64,000 nucleotides of DNA, from assembly GCA_027307335.1 (NCBI GenBank), contig DAHUXD010000011.1, forward strand, positions 1-64,000, in the 5' to 3' direction. Made by a program: the position numbers and the translations under genes. This DNA comes from Acidobacteriota bacterium (GTDB lineage: Bacteria > Acidobacteriota > Thermoanaerobaculia > UBA5066 > Gp7-AA6). The notes beneath the pieces are model-generated. The model had not been told where the DNA came from and ran no database searches. It saw only the letters and a list, made by a program, of their open reading frames with translations. Of the stretch, positions 16,437 to 25,093 are shown piece after piece. Numbering within the stretch: position 1 is the first letter of the stretch; the number at the start of each line of letters is the position of its first letter.

Positions 16437-17899
16437 GGCGCGAGCTCGCCGGCGCCGTCCTCGCGTTCGGGGCCCTGCTCGGGAGCGCGGCCGCGTCGGA
16501 ACGGGGAGCGCCCGACCCCGCGCCGTCCCTCGATCAGACGCTTCCGATTCCGATGGCTCCCTGGAAGGGTGACCTCGGCGGCATGGCGAAGCGTCGAGTC
16601 ATCCGCGCCCTCGTCGTCTACGACAAGATGTTGTACTTCGTGGACCGCGGGACGCAGCACGGCGCGTCCTACGAGGCGCTGCGGTTCTTCGAGAGATACG
16701 TCAACGAGACCCGCCGGACCGGCGACGTCCCGATCCGGGTCCTGTTCTATCCAGTGCGCCGGGACCAGATCATCCCGATGCTCCGCGACGGCCGGGGCGA
16801 CCTGGCGGCGGCCGACCTGACCGTGACCCCGGAGCGCCGCGCGCTCGTCGACTTCTCCACGCCGATCATCTCCGGCATCGACGAGATCGCCGTCACCGGC
16901 CCGGGCTCGCCGCCGATCGCGGCCGTCGACGATCTCTCCGGAAAGGAGGTCTTCGTTCGCCGCTCGTCCGGCGACTACGAGAATCTCGAGCGGCTCAACG
17001 AGCGGTTCGCGAAGGAGGGGAAGGCGCGAGTCCGGCTGCGCGCGGCGCCCGACGACTTGCAGGACGAGGACCTCCTCGAGATGCTGAACGCGGGTCTCGT
17101 GCCGATCGTCGTGTGCGACGACGACATCGCCCGTTTCTGGGCGAAGGTGTTCCCCCGAATCGCCCCGCATCCCGAGGTCGCGGTCGCCCGAGGCGGGGAG
17201 ACCGCCTGGATGTTCCGAAAGGACTGCCCGGAGCTGAAGCGGGCGGTCGACGGGCTCCTCGCGAAGTACCCGCAGGGCTCGCTCGTGCGCAACGAGCTCA
17301 TCGACGAGTACATGAAGAGCACGCAATGGGTGAAGGATGCCCGTTCGGAGGCGGGGCTCGCCCGGTTCCGCTTTACGGTCGAGCTCTTCCGGAAGTACGG
17401 CAGGAGCTACGACCTCGACTACCTGTTGATGATGGCGCAGGGCTACCAGGAGTCTCAGCTGAACCAGGACGCGCGCAGCCGCGTCGGCGCGATCGGCGTC
17501 ATGCAGCTGATGCCCGAGACCGGCCGCGCCATGGACGTCGGCGACATCCACGAGATCGAGGCCAACATCCACGCCGGCGTCAAGTACATCCGGTTCATGG
17601 AGGACAGGTACTTCGCGGACGCGCCGATGTCGGAGCTGAACCGAGGCCTGTTCGCCTTCGCCTCCTACGACGCCGGGCCCAATCGGATCGAGGAGCTCCG
17701 AAGGATCGCGAGAGAGCGCGGCCTGGACCCGAACGTCTGGTTCAACAACGTCGAGCTCGTCGCGGCCGCGACGATCGGCCGCGAGACCGTGCAGTACGTC
17801 GGCAACATCTACAAGTACTACATCGCGTACACGCTGATCGCCGAGGACGAGGCGGCGGAGAGGAAGACGCTGAAGGGGCTGGAGAAGAGGGCGCCGTAG
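16433..17899 (+). CDS. mltF: MltF-like membrane-bound lytic transglycosylase
   Basis: 488 residues, signal peptide at about 1-22. Two domains in MltF order: a family-3 solute-binding-like module (about 50-290, e.g. GDLAAADLTVTPERRALVDFS) and a C-terminal lysozyme-like SLT domain. In the latter, E340 in GYQESQLN is the catalytic Glu, and GAIGVMQLMPETG is the classical SLT signature. It cleaves the MurNAc-GlcNAc bond of peptidoglycan to give 1,6-anhydro ends, in the periplasm. ATGA-coupled to the DUF302 gene. The gene symbol reflects domain architecture, not proven orthology. Confidence 0.9.
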   Translation: MRRELAGAVLAFGALLGSAAASERGAPDPAPSLDQTLPIPMAPWKGDLGGMAKRRVIRALVVYDKMLYFVDRGTQHGASYEALRFFERYVNETRRTGDVPIRVLFYPVRRDQIIPMLRDGRGDLAAADLTVTPERRALVDFSTPIISGIDEIAVTGPGSPPIAAVDDLSGKEVFVRRSSGDYENLERLNERFAKEGKARVRLRAAPDDLQDEDLLEMLNAGLVPIVVCDDDIARFWAKVFPRIAPHPEVAVARGGETAWMFRKDCPELKRAVDGLLAKYPQGSLVRNELIDEYMKSTQWVKDARSEAGLARFRFTVELFRKYGRSYDLDYLLMMAQGYQESQLNQDARSRVGAIGVMQLMPETGRAMDVGDIHEIEANIHAGVKYIRFMEDRYFADAPMSELNRGLFAFASYDAGPNRIEELRRIARERGLDPNVWFNNVELVAAATIGRETVQYVGNIYKYYIAYTLIAEDEAAERKTLKGLEKRAP

Positions 17900-17903
17900 C
17901 GCC

Positions 17904-18656
17904 TCAGCGCGCCGCCGCCTGAACGATCAGGACCGCGCCGATCAGCACGAGCCCCCCATGGAGGAGGCGGATGAAGCGGTCGCTCCGGATGCGGCGGTTG
18001 AGCGTTCGTCCGAGGACGATGGCGACGGCGACTCCCGGGAGCGACCACAGGAAGTAGCGCGTGACGGCGGCGTCCCAGAGCCCGACGTACAGGTAGCCCG
18101 CGAGGCCGACCAGGCTGACCGGCAGGAAGTAGCCCTGGAGCGTCGCGCGGAACTGCTGGGGCGACCAGCGACGCAGCGCGCCGTAGACGGCGAGCGGCGG
18201 CCCGTTCATCCCGTACGCCCCGCCGAGGACTCCCGCGACGAAGCCGCAGACGGCGAGCCAGCCGGGATGGTCGCGCTCGAGGCGCCGGCCGCCGCCGAAC
18301 GTGAGCGCGTGGACGGAGAACCCGACGATGACCAGTCCGAGAATCAGGCGAACGAGATGGTCGTTCGTCTTCGCCAGCAGGAGCACGCCGAGCGGAATCC
18401 CGAGGAGCGAGAAGAGAATGAGCCCGCGGGCGCTCCGCATCTCGATGCGCCGCCAGTCCTGAGCGACGACCACGCCCGCGACGAGGATCGAAACCAGGAC
18501 CGCCAGCGGCGCCGCCACGGACACGGGCGCGCGCAGCGCGAGGAGCGGCACGGCCACGAGCGCCTCGCCGAAGCCGAGCGTCGAGCGGATGAGCGTGGCG
18601 AGGAAGATGACGGCCACCAGGTAGAGCGTGATCGGATCGAGGGCGGTGTGGGTCAA
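17904..18656 (-). CDS. TauE/SafE (TSUP) family sulfite/organo-anion exporter
   Basis: 250 residues, eight or so hydrophobic segments arranged as two related halves. Features include LIRSTLGFGEALVAVPLLAL near the N-terminus and GGAYGMNGPPLAVYGALRRW in the second half, both recurring TSUP patterns (the GxxGGxxGxxGPP motif). The family transports sulfite, sulfoacetate, taurine or related anions across the inner membrane. It lies 37 bp downstream of the hydrolase gene on the same strand, so it is possibly cotranscribed. Substrate not assignable. Confidence 0.88.
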   Translation of the reverse strand: MTHTALDPITLYLVAVIFLATLIRSTLGFGEALVAVPLLALRAPVSVAAPLAVLVSILVAGVVVAQDWRRIEMRSARGLILFSLLGIPLGVLLLAKTNDHLVRLILGLVIVGFSVHALTFGGGRRLERDHPGWLAVCGFVAGVLGGAYGMNGPPLAVYGALRRWSPQQFRATLQGYFLPVSLVGLAGYLYVGLWDAAVTRYFLWSLPGVAVAIVLGRTLNRRIRSDRFIRLLHGGLVLIGAVLIVQAAAR

Positions 18657-18693
18657 AGCGCGTCGATCCTCGTCGGCGGCGATCCCGAGAATG

Positions 18694-19590
18694 TCAGAGA
18701 AAATTCCGGAGGGCGTCCAGGGTTTCCTTCGGCTTCTCCTCCATGATCCAGTGCCCCGCTCCCGGAATCACGATGGATCGGCCGCCCGGGGAGATCAATT
18801 TCACCTGTTTGGCCAGAACTTCTCCGTTCGCCTTCTCGCCGCCGATCGTGAGAACGGGCATGGGCAGCCGGGTCTTCGCCAGGGCCGCGAAGTCGATGGC
18901 GGTCTGCGGGAACGACTCGAAGTAGGCGAAGCCGGCGGCCATGCGCCCCGGACGGGAGTAGGCCTCCGTGTAGGCCTGCCGATCGGCCTCCGGGATCGAA
19001 TGCGTTTTGTCTGCCGCGAAGTCGTTCCAGAAGTGTTCGAAGAAGATGCGCTCCCGTCCCTTCACGAGCGCCTCGGGAGTCGGTCCGTAGAAGCGGAAGT
19101 GCCAGATCGAAGGACTGTCGTACACGGGTTCCCATCCCTCGACTCCGGGAAGGAACGCGTCCATGAGGACGAGCTTCTCCGTCTCCCGCGGAAACTGCGC
19201 GGCATAGGCATAGGCGACCATCAACCCGATGTCGTGACCGACCACGCAGGCCTTCGAGACGCCGAGCGCCTTCGCGAGGGCATGGATGCGGACCGCCGAC
19301 GTCTTCATGTCCAGCCCGCTCGCGGGAATCGCCGAATCGCCGATGCCCGGGAGATCGGGGGCGATCACGGTGAACTTCTCGGCGAAGACCGGGATCACCG
19401 GGCGCCACATTCGCGAGGTCTCCGCGTAACCGTGCAGAAGGATCAGGGGCGTTCCGTGGCCGGCCGTCAGGTAGTGGAGGGCGACGCCGTCGACCTCCAG
19501 GGTCCGGGACGAGATCGCGGTCGGTTCCGCGGCTCGCAGCGACGCGGCGGCGGCGAACAGGATCAGGGCGGCTCGAACTCTCACCTTCAT
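18694..19590 (-). CDS. Secreted alpha/beta hydrolase of the epoxide hydrolase/haloalkane dehalogenase type
   Basis: 298 residues with a cleavable signal peptide (about 1-21). The oxyanion region is LLHGYAETSRMW. The nucleophile elbow GHDIG places Asp (D120), not Ser, at the catalytic position, as in epoxide hydrolases, haloalkane dehalogenases and fluoroacetate dehalogenases. A catalytic His lies near the end (GAGHWIMEE). It therefore probably hydrolyses an epoxide or C-halogen bond through an alkyl-enzyme ester. Export of such an enzyme is uncommon but known. Likely first gene of a two-gene operon with the TauE exporter. Confidence 0.87.
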   Translation of the reverse strand: MKVRVRAALILFAAAASLRAAEPTAISSRTLEVDGVALHYLTAGHGTPLILLHGYAETSRMWRPVIPVFAEKFTVIAPDLPGIGDSAIPASGLDMKTSAVRIHALAKALGVSKACVVGHDIGLMVAYAYAAQFPRETEKLVLMDAFLPGVEGWEPVYDSPSIWHFRFYGPTPEALVKGRERIFFEHFWNDFAADKTHSIPEADRQAYTEAYSRPGRMAAGFAYFESFPQTAIDFAALAKTRLPMPVLTIGGEKANGEVLAKQVKLISPGGRSIVIPGAGHWIMEEKPKETLDALRNFL

Positions 19591-19631
19591 GGAACCTCCG
19601 TCCGGCCGGACTCTATCCGTTGCGGCGGTTC

Positions 19632-19704
19632 GTGAATCCGGGGTGAACTCTCGTCTCCCGCCACGTTCAGATTTGCTTCACCCGGTCCAATCGTTCGGAT
19701 TCAC
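19632..19704. repeat. Widely spaced inverted repeat upstream of a secreted-protein gene
   Basis: GTGAATCC at 19632-19639 and its reverse complement GGATTCAC at 19697-19704 flank a 57-bp spacer, in the intergenic region between the hydrolase (divergent) and the secreted protein at 19822. It could be a pair of operator half-sites for one or both genes. Eight-base arms can arise by chance. Confidence 0.3.
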
Positions 19705-19821
19705 CCGCCCGCTCTACTCCGACGACGGGCCGGAAATCCCTCGACTCTGCATGATGTCTCGAGCCTCGATGGATGGCACAGGTCTTGATCGAGGACCGCT
19801 GGCAGAAGGGGTGAAACGGTG

Positions 19822-20547
19822 ATGAACCAACGAACGGCTGTCGGGATTCTCGTCTCCATGGTCATCGGCGCACTGAGCTGGGCGAGTCCGGCGGAGTCCC
19901 GGGCGCCCGGGACTTCCTATCCCGAGATGGCGCCGGTCGAGCAATACCTCATCCCCAGTCGCGCGGACGAAATCGCGCTGGCGCGCACCGCCGCGCCGCC
20001 GTCGATCTCGGGCGACGCCACGGTACTCGTCCTCGGCCGCCACGGGTACGAGACGGCGGTGAAGGGGAAGAACGAATTCGTCTGCTTCGTCGAGCGTTCC
20101 TGGACCGCGGGCTTCGACGATCGCCAGTTCTGGAACCCCAGGCTGCGCGCGCCGAACTGCTTCAACGCCCCGGCGGTACGCTCCGAGCTGCCCGTGGTCT
20201 TGAAGCGCACCGAGTGGGTGCTCGCCGGCGCCACGAGGCAGCAGGTCATCGAGAAGACGAAGGCCGCCATCGCGAGCCGCGAGCTCCGCCCGCCCGAGCC
20301 GGGCGCCTTCTCCTTCATGCTGTCGAAGAAGGGCTACGTCAGCGACGACGCGGACGGCCCGTGGCTTCCGCACATCATGTTCTTCCTGCCGCACGGCCAG
20401 GCCGCCGTCTGGGCCGCCGACGAGGACGGCTCGCCGATCCTCGGGAAGGACAGCAGCGAGATCGAAACGACGATCCTCTTCGTCCCGGTGCGCAGCTGGT
20501 CCGACGGCTCGCCGGCCCCGCCGCCGGCGCGGAAGCACGTGATGTGA
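19822..20547 (+). CDS. Secreted protein of unknown function
   Basis: 241 residues. ATG 19822 is preferred over the adjacent GTG 19819. A signal peptide ends after ALSWASPAESRA. The mature part is a mixed alpha/beta protein with FVCFVERSWTAGFDD and two Cys (in FVCFVE and PNCFNAP) that could form a disulfide. It closes with a proline-rich tail. I do not recognise the family. It stands alone between the hydrolase gene (divergent) and tRNA-Met. Similar secreted proteins of unknown role are common in Acidobacteriota. Confidence 0.7.
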   Translation: MNQRTAVGILVSMVIGALSWASPAESRAPGTSYPEMAPVEQYLIPSRADEIALARTAAPPSISGDATVLVLGRHGYETAVKGKNEFVCFVERSWTAGFDDRQFWNPRLRAPNCFNAPAVRSELPVVLKRTEWVLAGATRQQVIEKTKAAIASRELRPPEPGAFSFMLSKKGYVSDDADGPWLPHIMFFLPHGQAAVWAADEDGSPILGKDSSEIETTILFVPVRSWSDGSPAPPPARKHVM

Positions 20548-20569
20548 CGAGTCGGGGTCACGCGGAGGT

Positions 20570-20646
20570 TGGTGGCGGTGCAGGGATTTGAACCCCGGAC
20601 ACAGCGGATATGAGCCGCTTGCTCTGACCAGCTGAGCTACACCGCC
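20570..20646 (-). tRNA. tRNA-Met (CAT), elongator type most likely
   Basis: Read on the minus strand the gene starts GGCGGTGTAGCTCAG. It folds into a full cloverleaf: acceptor GGCGGTG/CACCGCC, anticodon stem AGCGG/CCGCT with loop CTCATAT (anticodon CAT), T loop TTCAAAT, discriminator A and an encoded CCA. CAT could also be tRNA-Ile2 if modified to lysidine; the GGCGG start favours Met. It is not the initiator: it has a normal paired first base. Confidence 0.92.
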
Positions 20647-20663
20647 CTCGAAACGGACGGCGG

Positions 20664-20691
20664 ATCATAGCAAAAGCATTCGGGGTGTCTC
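20664..20691 (-). promoter_or_regulatory. Probable promoter of tRNA-Met
   Basis: On the minus strand, -35 GAGACA (20686-20691), a 16-bp spacer and -10 TATGAT (20664-20669). Transcription would start about 10 nt before the tRNA 5' end at 20646. Confidence 0.5.
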
Positions 20692-20701
20692 GACCCCGGC
20701 C

Positions 20702-20713
20702 TATACTCTCTCC
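20702..20713 (+). promoter_or_regulatory. Extended -10 box directly before a probable leaderless start
   Basis: TATACT at 20702-20707 is followed by CTCTCC and then ATG 20714. The expected transcription start, about 7 nt after the -10 box, falls on or next to the ATG. There is no Shine-Dalgarno sequence. Confidence 0.45.
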
Positions 20714-20929
20714 ATGGCCGGTCTCGCGGATCACTGCGGGGTCTGCGGCACGGAGCTCTCCTTCGCGCTCCCGATCTGCCCCATCTGCAAGAAGGCCGTC
20801 TGCGAGTCGTGCGCGTTCCGCATGGGCGGGAGCGTCTTCTGCGGGAGCGCGTGCGCGAACGCGTTCTTCTTCGGGGGCCAGGAGGACGTCGAGGACGAGT
20901 CGGATCTGCGCCTGCTCGAGGAGGAATGA
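20714..20929 (+). CDS. Small zinc-ribbon protein
   Basis: 71 residues. Cys pairs CGVC (near residue 9), CPIC (near 22), CESC (near 30) and a later CGSAC make two probable zinc-binding sites. The tail is acidic (EDVEDESDLRLLEEE). The stop codon overlaps the ClC channel start (ATGA). A regulatory or assembly role for the channel is possible but not shown. Probably leaderless (see upstream -10 box). Confidence 0.72.
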   Translation: MAGLADHCGVCGTELSFALPICPICKKAVCESCAFRMGGSVFCGSACANAFFFGGQEDVEDESDLRLLEEE

Positions 20930-22989
20930 GCTCGTCGGCACCCACCCCGCCCGCGCGTCCCTCCCGCTTCGGCCGGCTCTTCTGGCGTGACCCCAACACC
21001 CAGTTCCTGATCCTCGCGGCCGCCGCGGGACTCCTCGGCGGGCTCGGCGCGATCGTCTTCCGCACGCTGACGCACTGGCTGACGTGGGCCCTCCACGGCA
21101 GCGAGGACATCCTGCGCGGGGTCGAGATGACGCGGCCCTACCTGCGGGTTCTCCTGCCGGCCGCGGGCGGTCTCGTGGGCGGGCTGATCGCGCAGTACTT
21201 CTTCATGGAGAAGGGGCCGAGCGGCATCTCCCACATGATCGAGGTGGTCTCGCTCGGCCGCCGGACCGTGCGCCTCCGCGCCTCGCTCGCGCGGGGCGCC
21301 TCCTCGCTCGCCGTGATCGCCTCGGGCGGATCGGAGGGCCGCGAGGGACCGATCATCCAGATCGGCGCCGCGTGCGCGTCCGCGCTCGCCCGCCGCTGGA
21401 AGGTCTCGCCGGAGCGCGTGCGGATCCTGACCGCGTGCGGCATGGCCGCCGGCGTGGCCGGCGCGTACAACACGCCGATCGCCGCGACGCTCTTCGTCCT
21501 CGAGGTCGTCGTCGGCTCGTTCGCGATGGCGCTCTTCGGCCCGGCGGTCGTCTCCGCCGTCGTCTCGACCCTCCTCGTCCGCTCGGTTCTCGGCGACGAG
21601 CCCGTCTACAACGTGGCGCCCTTCTCGGTCGCCTCCGTCTACGAGTACCTGCCTTTCGTCGCGATCGGCCTCGCCGCGGGGCCGGTCTCGGCGCTCTTCG
21701 TGCACACGCTCTCGGCCGCGAAGCGCCTCTACCGCTCGCTCGGATGGCCGACGTGGCTCACGATGACGTTGGGCGGCGCGATCGTCGGCACGATCGCGCT
21801 CGGGATGCCGGAGGTCTCCGGCAATGGATTCGAGGCGACCAACCGCATCCTCCACGGCAACCCGGCGGCCGTCTTCCTCGCGCTGCTCTTCGTCGGCAAG
21901 ATGGCCGCGACGTCGGCGACGATCGGATCCGGAGGCGTCGGCGGCGTCTTCACGCCGTCCCTCCTCATCGGCGCGACGGTCGGCGGCCTCGTGGCGCAGG
22001 CCGCGCACGCGATCGCCCCGCACCTCGACGCGCCGGTCGGCGGCTACGCCCTCCTCGGGATGGGCGGAATGCTCGCGGGGGTCACGCGCGCGCCGCTCCT
22101 CGCGGTCATCATGATCTTCGAGCTGACGCAGAACACCGCGGTGCTCCTGCCGATGATGGTCGTCTCGGTCCTCGCGGTCGCGACGGCGCACGTCCTGCAG
22201 AAGGACTCGATGTACGTCGAGAGCCTGCGGTCGGCCGGAATCGTCTGGGAGAAGACGCCCGAGGCGACGTCGCTCGCGAGCCTGAAGGTCTCGGACATCA
22301 TGCGCCGGGACGTGACGCTCATTCCTCGCACGACGCCGCTGCCCGAGATCGTTGCCGCGTTCCTGCGCTCGCGCAGCCTGTTCCTCTACGTCGGAGACGA
22401 GCAGGGAAGGCTCGAGGGCGTCCTCGACATCCACAACATCAAGGAGTCCTTCACCGAGCGCGAGCTGTCGGGCGTCGTCGTCGCGGCGGACCTCGTCACC
22501 GAGATCCCGTTCGCGACGCCCGACGAGCCGCTGACGTCCGTCAACGAGAAGCTCTGGTTCCGCGACGCGGGCCAGCTCCCCGTCGTGGACGGACCCGAGA
22601 CGCGGCGGTTCCTCGGCATCGTGACGCAGCGGGACCTCCTCGGCGCGTTCGACAGCGAGGTGCTGAAGCGCAGCCGCCTGCTCGCGCGCGTGCGGACCGT
22701 GGGCGAGGAGCAGGGCGAGGTCGAGTACCTGGAGCTTCCCGAGAAGCACCGGCTCGAGGAGGTGGCCGTTCCGGTCGAGATCGAGGGGCTCAGTCTCGCG
22801 GAGGCGGCGCTGCGCTCGCGGTACGGCGTCTCGATCCTCGCGGTGAAGAGGTTGACGCCCGACGGGCTCGAGAAGCGCTTCGTGCCGGCGCCGAACGACC
22901 GGTTCGCGCACGGCGACGTGCTCGTCGTGCTCGGGAGCGAGGACGCGATCGCGAGGCTGCGCGAGGGCGTGCCGATGCCGGCGGCGTGA
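20926..22989 (+). CDS. ClC-type chloride channel/antiporter with CBS pair and TrkA-C domain
   Basis: 687 residues; the start overlaps the zinc-ribbon stop. The family motifs are present in order: GPSGISHMI (ion-binding region 1), GSEGREGP with gating Glu E140, and GGVFTPSLLIGATVGG. The membrane core ends near residue 425. Two CBS domains follow (about 445-585), where nucleotides usually regulate gating, then a C-terminal RCK/TrkA-C-like domain (VPVEIEGLSLAEAALRSRYG). The Glu in GREGP favours a 2Cl-/H+ exchanger rather than a channel, by family knowledge. Confidence 0.93.
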   Translation: MSSSAPTPPARPSRFGRLFWRDPNTQFLILAAAAGLLGGLGAIVFRTLTHWLTWALHGSEDILRGVEMTRPYLRVLLPAAGGLVGGLIAQYFFMEKGPSGISHMIEVVSLGRRTVRLRASLARGASSLAVIASGGSEGREGPIIQIGAACASALARRWKVSPERVRILTACGMAAGVAGAYNTPIAATLFVLEVVVGSFAMALFGPAVVSAVVSTLLVRSVLGDEPVYNVAPFSVASVYEYLPFVAIGLAAGPVSALFVHTLSAAKRLYRSLGWPTWLTMTLGGAIVGTIALGMPEVSGNGFEATNRILHGNPAAVFLALLFVGKMAATSATIGSGGVGGVFTPSLLIGATVGGLVAQAAHAIAPHLDAPVGGYALLGMGGMLAGVTRAPLLAVIMIFELTQNTAVLLPMMVVSVLAVATAHVLQKDSMYVESLRSAGIVWEKTPEATSLASLKVSDIMRRDVTLIPRTTPLPEIVAAFLRSRSLFLYVGDEQGRLEGVLDIHNIKESFTERELSGVVVAADLVTEIPFATPDEPLTSVNEKLWFRDAGQLPVVDGPETRRFLGIVTQRDLLGAFDSEVLKRSRLLARVRTVGEEQGEVEYLELPEKHRLEEVAVPVEIEGLSLAEAALRSRYGVSILAVKRLTPDGLEKRFVPAPNDRFAHGDVLVVLGSEDAIARLREGVPMPAA

Positions 22990-23055
22990 GCGCGGACCGG
23001 GAGAACTCCGAGGCGGGATCCCCGCGGCATTCCGGGTGCTATCCTTTTGTAACCC

Positions 23056-24417
23056 TTGGCACACCTGGACAAAGATAAAGAGCGGCAGGCCGCCCTGGCC
23101 AAAGAGAAGCAGAGTGAGCTCGTCGCGCTCCGCGGCAAGTGGTTCAAGGAGCGTACGCGGCTGTACGACCGCGAGACGGGTCTCCCCACGGTGGCGGTCC
23201 TCGTCGACGATCTCCGCACGCAGCTCGAGCAGCGCGGCTCGATCTCGGTGCTGGTGTTCCGTCCGAGCTCCGAGGGCCACGTCGAGGAGGTGTGGGGCTG
23301 GGAGGCGTACGACGACCTGCTCCTCGACTTCGTCCGCCGCCTGAAGGCCTTCCAGACCGACGGGATCGTGCCGAGCGGCACGCTGTGCCTGCCGTACGTG
23401 CGCTCGGACGAGATCATTCTCTTCGTCAGCCCGGACGGCGGGGGACTGCCGGAGGGGCCGACGGCGCTCGGGCAGAAGGCCGCCGAGCTCGACCAGCTGA
23501 TCCGCGGCTACCTCGCCGAGCGGGCCGACGTCTCGGCCCGTTTCCGATCGTTCGTCGGCTCGTCGCGCATCCTCAAGGACCCGAAGCACCGCATCGAGCG
23601 GCTCGTGTACCGCGGCATCCAGGAGGCGCGCGACCAGGTCACGCGCCAGACGGTGCGCGCCGAGATCCGCGGCGGCGAGCTCCTCCAGGACGTCATCTCG
23701 CGGCGCGACATCCGGCCGGTGTTCCAGCCGGTCTTCGACCTCGCGACCGGCAACATGATCGGCATGGAGGCGCTCTCGCGCGGTCCGCGCGGCAGCGAAT
23801 TCGAGAGCGGCGAGACGCTGTTCTCGCTCGCCGACCGCACCGAGCTCCTCGTGCCGCTCGAGCGCGTGTGCCGCCAGCGCTCGCTCGAGGCGGCGGCCGA
23901 GGCGAACCCGCGGCGGCAGATCTTCCTGAACCTGTCGCCGGCGGCGGCGTCCGATCCCGAGTTCCTCGGCCCGGTGTTCCGCGACCAGGTGCGCTCGCTC
24001 GGCCTCGAGCCGGACCGCATCGTCCTCGAGATCACGGAGCGCACCTACGCCGTGTACGAGGGGCTCTTCCGCGAGGTGCTCTCGAAGTTCCGCTCGCAGA
24101 ACTTCCGCATCGCGGTCGACGACGTCGGCACGGGCTACTCGAACCTCTCCTCGCTCGCCGACATCGAGCCCGACTACCTGAAGTTCGACAACGTCTTCGT
24201 CCGCGGCATCGACCGCCGCCAGGTCAAGCAGGACCTCCTCGAGGCGCTCATGAGCTTCGCGCGCAAGATGCACACGAAGGTCATCGCGGAAGGGATCGAG
24301 ACGCGCGAGGAGCTGCGCGTCCTCCAGTCGCTCGGCGTGCCGTACGGCCAGGGATTCCTGCTCGCCCGCCCGATGCCGGTCGCCGAGATCGAGCGCTTCG
24401 CCAGCATAGCCATCTAG
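23056..24417 (+). CDS. EAL-domain c-di-GMP phosphodiesterase with degenerate GGDEF domain
   Basis: 453 residues from TTG 23056, the first possible start after an in-frame TAA at 23050; no clear RBS. The N-terminal ~200 residues resemble a GGDEF fold but the signature is replaced by RSDEIILF, so it is not a cyclase. The EAL domain has the full set of catalytic motifs: MEAL, FLNLSP, ITER, DDVGTGYSN, LKFDNV, AEGIET and QGFLLARP. It is therefore predicted to hydrolyse c-di-GMP to pGpG, in the cytoplasm; no membrane segment is seen. Confidence 0.9.
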   Translation: MAHLDKDKERQAALAKEKQSELVALRGKWFKERTRLYDRETGLPTVAVLVDDLRTQLEQRGSISVLVFRPSSEGHVEEVWGWEAYDDLLLDFVRRLKAFQTDGIVPSGTLCLPYVRSDEIILFVSPDGGGLPEGPTALGQKAAELDQLIRGYLAERADVSARFRSFVGSSRILKDPKHRIERLVYRGIQEARDQVTRQTVRAEIRGGELLQDVISRRDIRPVFQPVFDLATGNMIGMEALSRGPRGSEFESGETLFSLADRTELLVPLERVCRQRSLEAAAEANPRRQIFLNLSPAAASDPEFLGPVFRDQVRSLGLEPDRIVLEITERTYAVYEGLFREVLSKFRSQNFRIAVDDVGTGYSNLSSLADIEPDYLKFDNVFVRGIDRRQVKQDLLEALMSFARKMHTKVIAEGIETREELRVLQSLGVPYGQGFLLARPMPVAEIERFASIAI

Positions 24418-24459
24418 AGTCCAGCCGCGCGCGACGTCCCCGTCGCGCGCCTCCTTGAA

Positions 24460-24497
24460 GCCCTCTCCCTCCGGGAGAGGGTGGGGTGAGGGGCGTC
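24460..24497 (+). repeat. Intergenic hairpin repeat, family A, copy 1
   Basis: CCCTCTCCCTCCGGGAGAGG plus a GTGGGGTGAGGGGCG tail, 43 bp after the EAL gene stop. The first half is a stem with loop; the second half is a G-rich tail. A degenerate second copy follows at about 24515-24540. Further copies lie at 42033, 51031 and 51087. Confidence 0.85.
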
Positions 24498-24618
24498 CAA
24501 TTGCCACCGCAATCGAAGCCCTCTCGCTCCGGGAAGGTGATCCACCTGCATCTCGCGCGCTCTCCCGATCGCTGCCACGCTGATGCGGACCGAGGGTCCA
24601 TCCCTCGAGGAGGTGGGT

Positions 24619-25062
24619 ATGAAGCCTTATCGGAGGATTCTCTTCGCGACCGACCTCGCGCGCTCGTCCATGCCGGGATTCCGGGAAGCGGTGGCGCTCG
24701 CCAAGGAGAGCATGTCGGAGCTGCTGATCGCGTATGCCTATCAGCCCCCGAACCTGATCCAGGCGCAGTCGATCGCGCCGGCCGTTTACGACGAGTGGAA
24801 CCAGAATCTGCGTCAGGAGATTTCCGCGCGGCTCGAGCCGCTCGTGGCCGAGGCGCGGGAGCAGGGCCTTCGGGCGCGGCCGCTCTTAATCGAGGGATCG
24901 CCCGATGAGGTCATCGCGGAGACGGCGGCCCTCGAGCAAGCGGACCTGATCATCATGGGAACCCACGGTCGAACGGGAATCTCCCGGCTGATTCAGGGCA
25001 GCGTGAGCGCCCATGTGATCGCGGCGGCGAAGTGCCCGGTGATGACGGTACCGGTCGGCTGA
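24619..25062 (+). CDS. Universal stress protein (UspA family)
   Basis: 147 residues, the usual size of a single-domain Usp. Strong RBS (GAGGAGGTG) before ATG 24619. It begins KPYRRILFATDLARSS and has the ATP-binding block GTHGRTGISRLIQGSVS (G-2x-G-9x-GS pattern) near residues 112-128, then AKCPVMTVP. The nucleotide-binding type typically responds to starvation or oxidative stress in the cytoplasm. A free-standing gene. Confidence 0.92.
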   Translation: MKPYRRILFATDLARSSMPGFREAVALAKESMSELLIAYAYQPPNLIQAQSIAPAVYDEWNQNLRQEISARLEPLVAEAREQGLRARPLLIEGSPDEVIAETAALEQADLIIMGTHGRTGISRLIQGSVSAHVIAAAKCPVMTVPVG

Positions 25063-25093
25063 GGCCGGCGCGCCACCGCGACGCGAAGAGCCG

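Noticed and set aside
20731-24507. A very long open frame on the minus strand opposite the ClC and EAL genes
   Set aside because: High GC leaves long antisense frames open; the peptide is Arg/Asp/Glu-rich and has no domain, whereas the plus strand shows clear ClC and EAL motifs.
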